Positions 59,466 to 64,000 of a stretch of 64,000 bases of DNA are shown one piece after another. The position numbers and the translations under genes were made by a program. The DNA is from Phaeobacter cretensis (GTDB taxonomy: Bacteria > Pseudomonadota > Alphaproteobacteria > Rhodobacterales > Rhodobacteraceae), in the NCBI RefSeq assembly GCF_047372505.1, contig NZ_JBKBEU010000003.1:1-64000 (forward strand), given 5' to 3'. The notes under the pieces were generated by a model. The model was not told the origin of the DNA, ran no database searches, and saw only the letters and a list, made by a program, of their open reading frames with translations. The stretch's first letter is position 1. Each line of letters begins with the position of its first letter.

Positions 59466-62321
59466 TTACTCCGCGGCTTCGGCGTAGTCCTCCATTGGGG
59501 GGCAGGTGCAGACCAGGTTGCGGTCACCGTAGGCGCCATCAACGCGGTTAACCGCAGGCCAGTACTTGTCCACACCGAGGTTGCCGGGAGGGAAGCAGGC
59601 CTGTTCGCGGGTGTAGGGGCGATCCCAATCGCCCACCAGATCACGCACAGTATGAGGTGCGTGTTTCAGCGGGTTATTTTCGGGATCGATCTTGCCGTCG
59701 ATGATGTCCTGTGCTTCCGATCGGATCGACAGCATGGCGTCGCAGAAGCGGTCCAGCTCATCCTTCGGCTCGGATTCCGTCGGCTCTACCATCAGAGTGC
59801 CAGCTACCGGCCAGGACATGGTCGGTGCGTGGAACCCGCTGTCGATCAACCGCTTGGCAACATCATCCACACTGACGTGGGCTTCGTCGTTCAAGGGGCG
59901 GGTGTCGAGAATGCACTCATGAGCAACCCGGCCCGTGGCTGAAGTGTAGAGGATCGGATAGGCATCCTTCAGGCGTGCAGCGATATAGTTGGCGTTGAGG
60001 ATCGCCACTTTGGTCGCCTGTGTGAGGCCTGCGCCACCCATCAGCAGAATATAGGCCCAGGAGACCGGCAGGATCGAAGGCGAGCCGAACGGGGCTGCCG
60101 AAACCGGACCAACGGCGGTGCCGTATTCCGGGTGACCGGGTAGGTGCTCAATCAGATGCGATTTAACGCCGATCGGACCCATGCCGGGGCCGCCACCGCC
60201 ATGCGGAATGCAGAAGGTTTTGTGCAGATTCAGGTGGCTGACGTCACCGCCAATGTCACCCGGACGCGCCAAGCCCACCATCGCATTCATGTTGGCACCA
60301 TCGATATAAACCTGACCGCCGTGATCATGGGTGATCTGACAGACCTCCTTCACGGTTTCTTCAAACACACCGTGAGTGGAGGGGTAGGTGATCATGCAGG
60401 CCGCGAGCTGGTCCGAGTATTTCTCGGCCTTATCGCGGAAATCTGCGAGGTCGATGTTGCCGTCGTCATCGGCTTTGATCGGTACCACTTTCCAGCCCAC
60501 CATTTGCGCAGACGCAGGGTTGGTGCCGTGGGCAGAGGTTGGGATCAGGCAGACGTCGCGATGCGCATCTCCACGAGAGATGTGGTAGTTGCGGATGCTC
60601 AACAGGCCCGCGTATTCGCCCTGCGCGCCGGAGTTCGGTTGCTGGGAAATCGCATCATAACCGGTAATCTGGCACAGTTTGTCATTCAGATCATCGATCA
60701 TCTGGTGATAGCCCTGCGCCTGATCTTCGGGAACGAAGGGGTGCAAGTTGCTGAATTCCGGCCAGGTGACAGGGATCATCTCGATGGTCGCATTGAGCTT
60801 CATCGTGCAGGAACCTAGCGGGATCATTGCGCGGTCCAGCGCCAGATCACGGTCAGCCAGACGACGCATGTAGCGGGTGATCTCTGCTTCGGCCCGGTTC
60901 TTGTGGAAGATCGGGTGGGTCAGATACGCGCTCTCGCGCAACATGGCTTCGGGCAGGCGGTACTGTTTGTTGGAGCTGTCATCCGTACGGTTGATACCAA
61001 AGGCACCCCAGACTGCTTCGATGGTTTCGGCGCGGGTCTGTTCGTCCAGGCTGATGCCAACCTTGGTTTCACCCACACGACGTAGGTTGATGCCACGCTG
61101 AACAGCGGCTTCCATAACGGTGGTCTGCAGGTGACCGACCTCTACCGTGATGGTGTCAAAGAATACTTCCGGCTCTACTTTGAAACCGGCCTCTTCCAGA
61201 CCTTCGGCAAGACGGGCGGTTTTGCGGTGTACGGATTGAGCGATCGCTTTGATCCCATCGGGACCGTGATAGACGGCGTACATCGACGCGATGACCGCCA
61301 GCAGCGCCTGTGCGGTACAAACGTTGGAGTTGGCTTTCTCGCGGCGGATGTGCTGTTCGCGGGTCTGCAGCGACAGGCGATAGGCCTTGTTGCCACGCGC
61401 ATCGATGGAAACACCGATGATACGGCCCGGCATGGAGCGTTTGAGCTTGTCTGTGGTCGACATATATGCGGCGTGCGGACCACCGTAGCCCATCGGAACA
61501 CCAAAACGCTGGGTGGAGCCGATGGCAATATCCGCACCCATTTCGCCCGGTGATTTCAGCAGTGCCAGCGACAGGATGTCAGCCGCAACAACGGCAACAC
61601 CTTTGTTGTCGTGCAGTGCTGAAATCTGGTCGGAGAAGTCTGTGACGTGACCATGAGTGCCGGGATACTGGAAGATCGCGCCAAAGACGGCGCCTGCGTC
61701 CAATTCGGCCGGATCGGCTACCACGACGTCGATGCCCAGAGGCTCGGCGCGGGTCTTAATAACTGCAACGGTTTGCGGGTGGCAGTTTTTGTCTACGAAG
61801 AAGGCGGCGTTATTGGCCTTGGAGCGCGAGCCACGATGCGCCATTGCCATGGCTTCAGCGGCAGCTGTTGCTTCGTCCAGGAGCGACGCATTCGCGACAG
61901 GCAGACCCGTCAGATCGCTCACCATGGTCTGGAAGTTCAAGAGCGCCTCAAGACGACCCTGAGAGATTTCCGGCTGATAGGGCGTATAGGCCGTGTACCA
62001 GGCGGGATTTTCCAGGATGTTGCGCAGGATCGGAGCCGGAGTGGTGGTGCCGTGATAGCCCTGACCGATCAGGGAGGTTAGAACCTCGTTCTTGCTCGCG
62101 ATCTCTTTCATATGGAAGAGCGCATCGCGTTCGGTCATCGCCGGGCCCCAGTCCAACGCCTCTTTCTGGCGGATGGTGGGTGGCACGGTAGCGTCGATCA
62201 GTTCATCGAGCGTGTTGAAGCCGATGGTTTTCAGCATATCGGCCATTTCACGCGGGCTGGGCCCGATGTGGCGGCGATTGGCAAAATCGTAGGCTTCGTA
62301 ATCTGTCAGTTTAAAGGCCAT
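59466..62321 (-). CDS. gcvP: GcvP glycine decarboxylase (P-protein)
   Basis: A 951-residue single-chain P-protein that decarboxylates glycine with PLP and passes aminomethyl to GcvH lipoate. The PLP lysine lies in SHLNLHKTFCIPHGGGGPGMG; the N-terminal half contains GSTQRFGVPMGYGGPHAAY, and the C-terminal half ends CPPMEDYAEAAE. Length is normal for the fused form. It is the last gene of the gcvT-H-P operon, 101 bp after gcvH. Confidence 0.97.
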   Translation of the reverse strand: MAFKLTDYEAYDFANRRHIGPSPREMADMLKTIGFNTLDELIDATVPPTIRQKEALDWGPAMTERDALFHMKEIASKNEVLTSLIGQGYHGTTTPAPILRNILENPAWYTAYTPYQPEISQGRLEALLNFQTMVSDLTGLPVANASLLDEATAAAEAMAMAHRGSRSKANNAAFFVDKNCHPQTVAVIKTRAEPLGIDVVVADPAELDAGAVFGAIFQYPGTHGHVTDFSDQISALHDNKGVAVVAADILSLALLKSPGEMGADIAIGSTQRFGVPMGYGGPHAAYMSTTDKLKRSMPGRIIGVSIDARGNKAYRLSLQTREQHIRREKANSNVCTAQALLAVIASMYAVYHGPDGIKAIAQSVHRKTARLAEGLEEAGFKVEPEVFFDTITVEVGHLQTTVMEAAVQRGINLRRVGETKVGISLDEQTRAETIEAVWGAFGINRTDDSSNKQYRLPEAMLRESAYLTHPIFHKNRAEAEITRYMRRLADRDLALDRAMIPLGSCTMKLNATIEMIPVTWPEFSNLHPFVPEDQAQGYHQMIDDLNDKLCQITGYDAISQQPNSGAQGEYAGLLSIRNYHISRGDAHRDVCLIPTSAHGTNPASAQMVGWKVVPIKADDDGNIDLADFRDKAEKYSDQLAACMITYPSTHGVFEETVKEVCQITHDHGGQVYIDGANMNAMVGLARPGDIGGDVSHLNLHKTFCIPHGGGGPGMGPIGVKSHLIEHLPGHPEYGTAVGPVSAAPFGSPSILPVSWAYILLMGGAGLTQATKVAILNANYIAARLKDAYPILYTSATGRVAHECILDTRPLNDEAHVSVDDVAKRLIDSGFHAPTMSWPVAGTLMVEPTESEPKDELDRFCDAMLSIRSEAQDIIDGKIDPENNPLKHAPHTVRDLVGDWDRPYTREQACFPPGNLGVDKYWPAVNRVDGAYGDRNLVCTCPPMEDYAEAAE

Positions 62322-62345
62322 GGGGATGTCCTAATTCGTGGTGGT

Positions 62346-62367
62346 CCCGCCGGACCATACCGGCGGG
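62346..62367. other. Perfect 8-bp hairpin between gcvH and gcvP
   Basis: CCCGCCGG (62346-62353) pairs with CCGGCGGG (62360-62367) around a 6-nt loop in the 101-bp gcvH-gcvP gap. No uridine run follows on the transcribed strand, so it may be an attenuator or a message-stabilising hairpin that sets the ratio of gcvP to gcvTH. Confidence 0.4.
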
Positions 62368-62422
62368 ATAATCAGGGGAGGGATCGGGCCAGCGAGACAG
62401 GCAGCCCAATCCGCCAGCAAGG

Positions 62423-62788
62423 TCAGCCGATCAAGGCTTTGTAGCCATCCAGATCCATCAGATCATCAAGCTGGGCAGAATCCGACAATTTGATCTTGTA
62501 GATCCAGGCGGCACCTTCGGGATCTTCGTTCAGGGCACCGGGGTTGTCAGCCAGATCTTCGTTGATTGCGGTGATTTCGCCATCCAACGGAGCATAGATT
62601 TCCGACGCAGCTTTCACCGATTCAATGACGCCGATCTCGCCGCCTTTTTCGAATTCGTCGCCGGTTTCCTGCTGTTCGACGAAGACAACTTCGCCCAGCT
62701 GTTCAGCAGCATGTTTGGTGATGCCGAGCGTGGCGGTGTCGCCCTCGACGGTGATCCATTCGTGGTCTTCGGAATAATAGGTGGTCAT
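62423..62788 (-). CDS. gcvH: GcvH lipoyl carrier (H-protein)
   Basis: A 121-residue lipoyl carrier of the glycine cleavage system. The lipoylated lysine lies in IGVIESVKAASEIYAP. Further hallmarks are YYSEDHEWITVEGDTATLGIT at the N-terminus (in part) and NEDPEGAAWIYKIK at the C-terminus. It is 18 bp downstream of gcvT and shuttles aminomethyl groups between P, T and L proteins. Confidence 0.97.
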   Translation of the reverse strand: MTTYYSEDHEWITVEGDTATLGITKHAAEQLGEVVFVEQQETGDEFEKGGEIGVIESVKAASEIYAPLDGEITAINEDLADNPGALNEDPEGAAWIYKIKLSDSAQLDDLMDLDGYKALIG

Positions 62789-62806
62789 CTCGGGAACTCC
62801 TGGAGC

Positions 62807-63904
62807 TTAGCGTTTGTAATTCTGGGTGACGAAGGGCAGGGTAACGATCTCAGCTGGATGCGCCTTGCCACGGATGATCAGGTTGATCTGTTCGCCCGGT
62901 TTGCCATGCGGTGCTGCGACATAGCCCATGGCGACGGGGCCGCTGACGGTGGGGCCAAAGCAGCCTGATGTGATTTCGCCGATGGTATTGCCGTCGGCCG
63001 ATTGGATTTCAACATGCTGGCGGGCTGGGGCACGACCAGTGGGTTTGATGCCCACCAGTTTCTTGGCGGCACCTTCGGTCAGTTCCTTTTGGATGCGCGC
63101 GGCACCGGGGAACCCGCCCTCTTCTTTGCGGCGTTTTTGGATGGCCCAGGCCAGCGAGGCCTCAATCGGCGAGGTCGATTGATCGATATCATTGCCATAG
63201 AGGCAAAGACCAGCTTCCAGACGCAGGGAGTCCCGCGCGCCTAGACCTGCTGGTTCGCAGTCGTCATGGGCGAGGAACAGTTTGGTGATCCGCTCAGCTT
63301 CGGCATCGGGGATGGAAATTTCGTAGCCATCTTCGCCGGTGTAACCAAGGCGGGATAGACGGCATTCGACACCGTCGATATCGGCGACGATGGTTTCCAT
63401 GAATGTCATCTCACGGGCCGCAGGGCAGAGATTGCCAACCACGTTTTCAGCGGCGGGACCCTGTACGGCAACCAAAGCGCGGTCAAAGATCTCGATCACC
63501 TCAACACCGTCCAGATGTGCCTTCATATGGGGGATGTCCTGATGGCGCAGGGCCGCGTTCACCACGACAAAGTAATGATCACCCGCATTGGAGACGATGA
63601 GGTCATCCATGATGCCACCGTCTTCGTTGGTGAAAAAGCCATAGCGCGCTTTACCCTCTTTCAGGGTGGCGTAGGCCTGTGGGCAGATCGCTTCCAGCTT
63701 TTCGCCGACATTCTCGCCGCGCAGGATCACCTGACCCATGTGGCTGACATCGAACAACGCAGCCTTCTCGCGGCATTGTTTGTGCTCTCCCATGATACCC
63801 ATGGGATACTGAACCGGCATTTCCCAGCCGGCAAAGTCCACCATCTTGCCGCCGAGGGCGACATGCAGGTCATAGAGCGGGGTACGTTTCGGCGCGTCGG
63901 TCAT
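62807..63904 (-). CDS. gcvT: GcvT aminomethyltransferase (T-protein)
   Basis: A 365-residue tetrahydrofolate-dependent aminomethyltransferase. It opens with TPLYDLHVALGGKMVDFAGWEMPVQYP, has DVSHMGQVILRGENV, GYTGEDGYEISIPD and the catalytic Asp region of GARDSLRLEAGLCLYGNDID. It is the first gene of the operon; no glycine riboswitch could be identified in the 96 bp upstream that remain in the window. Together with gcvH and gcvP it lacks only the shared lipoamide dehydrogenase. Confidence 0.97.
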   Translation of the reverse strand: MTDAPKRTPLYDLHVALGGKMVDFAGWEMPVQYPMGIMGEHKQCREKAALFDVSHMGQVILRGENVGEKLEAICPQAYATLKEGKARYGFFTNEDGGIMDDLIVSNAGDHYFVVVNAALRHQDIPHMKAHLDGVEVIEIFDRALVAVQGPAAENVVGNLCPAAREMTFMETIVADIDGVECRLSRLGYTGEDGYEISIPDAEAERITKLFLAHDDCEPAGLGARDSLRLEAGLCLYGNDIDQSTSPIEASLAWAIQKRRKEEGGFPGAARIQKELTEGAAKKLVGIKPTGRAPARQHVEIQSADGNTIGEITSGCFGPTVSGPVAMGYVAAPHGKPGEQINLIIRGKAHPAEIVTLPFVTQNYKR

Positions 63905-63940
63905 AGCGTCTTGCCCTTGAATTTGAGTGGTTTGTAAGAG

Positions 63941-63968
63941 CCGGGGCGCAACGCATGCCGCGCCCCGG
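63941..63968 (-). terminator. 9-bp GC hairpin between an edge gene and gcvT
   Basis: CCGGGGCGC (63941-63949) pairs with GCGCCCCGG (63960-63968) around a 10-nt loop. It follows a gene ending at 63985 on the same strand and precedes gcvT, so it is probably that gene's terminator, though the uridine run is weak. Confidence 0.5.
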
Positions 63969-63984
63969 TGTGGATTGGTTTAGA

Positions 63985-64000
63985 TTATTCTGCTGCGCCT
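63985..64000 (-). CDS. 3' end of a gene running off the right edge
   Basis: The minus strand reads ...Gly-Ala-Ala-Glu-stop with TAA at 63985-63987, followed by a terminator-like hairpin. Only a few codons are inside the window, so the product cannot be named. Confidence 0.4.

Noticed and set aside
63905..63984. Glycine riboswitch upstream of gcvT
   Set aside because: Only 80 bp are available before the end of another gene, and they contain a terminator-like hairpin but no recognisable tandem aptamer.

Overview
The window reads as accessory DNA of a marine alphaproteobacterium of the Roseobacter group (Rhodobacterales). The evidence is the style of the proteins (RTX/Hint exoprotein, DUF2306, AbrB permease, glycine-cleavage genes), the moderately high GC and the dense operons. 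A complete plasmid-type replication and partition module lies in the middle (about 38.8-43.4 kb): a replication initiator, four 22-bp iterons, an AT-rich stretch, parA, parB and four copies of a 15-bp parS-like palindrome. The molecule is therefore most likely a large plasmid or chromid. The species cannot be named from sequence alone.

Layout. 0.4-2.3 kb: an RTX/Hint exoprotein. 2.9-5.8 kb: a gene graveyard with broken homoprotocatechuate-pathway genes (hydratase, aldolase), a Tat-leader/VOC/hydratase chimera, a 5'-truncated SnoaL-like gene and a LysR gene with a one-base frameshift. 6.1-8.2 kb: four small genes of unknown function, two of them tandem paralogues, separated by strong hairpins. 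8.3-13.9 kb, opposite strand: a subtilisin-like protease without signal peptide, a vanadium-haloperoxidase/PAP2 protein with an NSF tripeptide repeat, and a CadC-type regulator with TPRs. 14.3-18.0 kb: a zinc island (Zur box, Zur, His-rich periplasmic protein, ABC transporter, DUF3299). 18.2-22.4 kb: an arsenic operon (ArsR-ArsC fusion, GAPDH, ArsJ, Acr3), followed by an MFS gene.

23.8-32.1 kb, all on the minus strand: seven tightly packed genes (ATP-grasp, FAD/NAD(P) protein, AbrB-type permease, second ATP-grasp, DmpG-type aldolase, DmpF-type acylating aldehyde dehydrogenase, aminotransferase). I know of no described pathway with this set. It looks like a small-molecule biosynthesis and transport operon, possibly making a gamma-hydroxy amino acid that is ligated into a peptide-like product. 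This is the best candidate here for an undescribed system.

32.4-38.8 kb: a TetR/DUF2306 pair with clear operators, a katG/oxyR pair with an OxyR box, and a Tat-exported multicopper oxidase. 38.8-43.4 kb: replication and partition. 43.5-59.4 kb: a sensor kinase, small regulators, an ArsR/SRPBCC pair, a MipA-MFP-RND efflux operon with a membrane-bound AraC-type regulator, a class II Fic protein, an amine/amino-acid oxidase and a GlxA-type regulator. 59.5-63.9 kb: gcvT-gcvH-gcvP, followed by the last codons of one more gene at the right edge.

The common themes are metal and oxidant stress (Zn, As, peroxide, copper oxidase) and secreted or exported products. No rRNA, tRNA, CRISPR array or intact insertion sequence was recognised.
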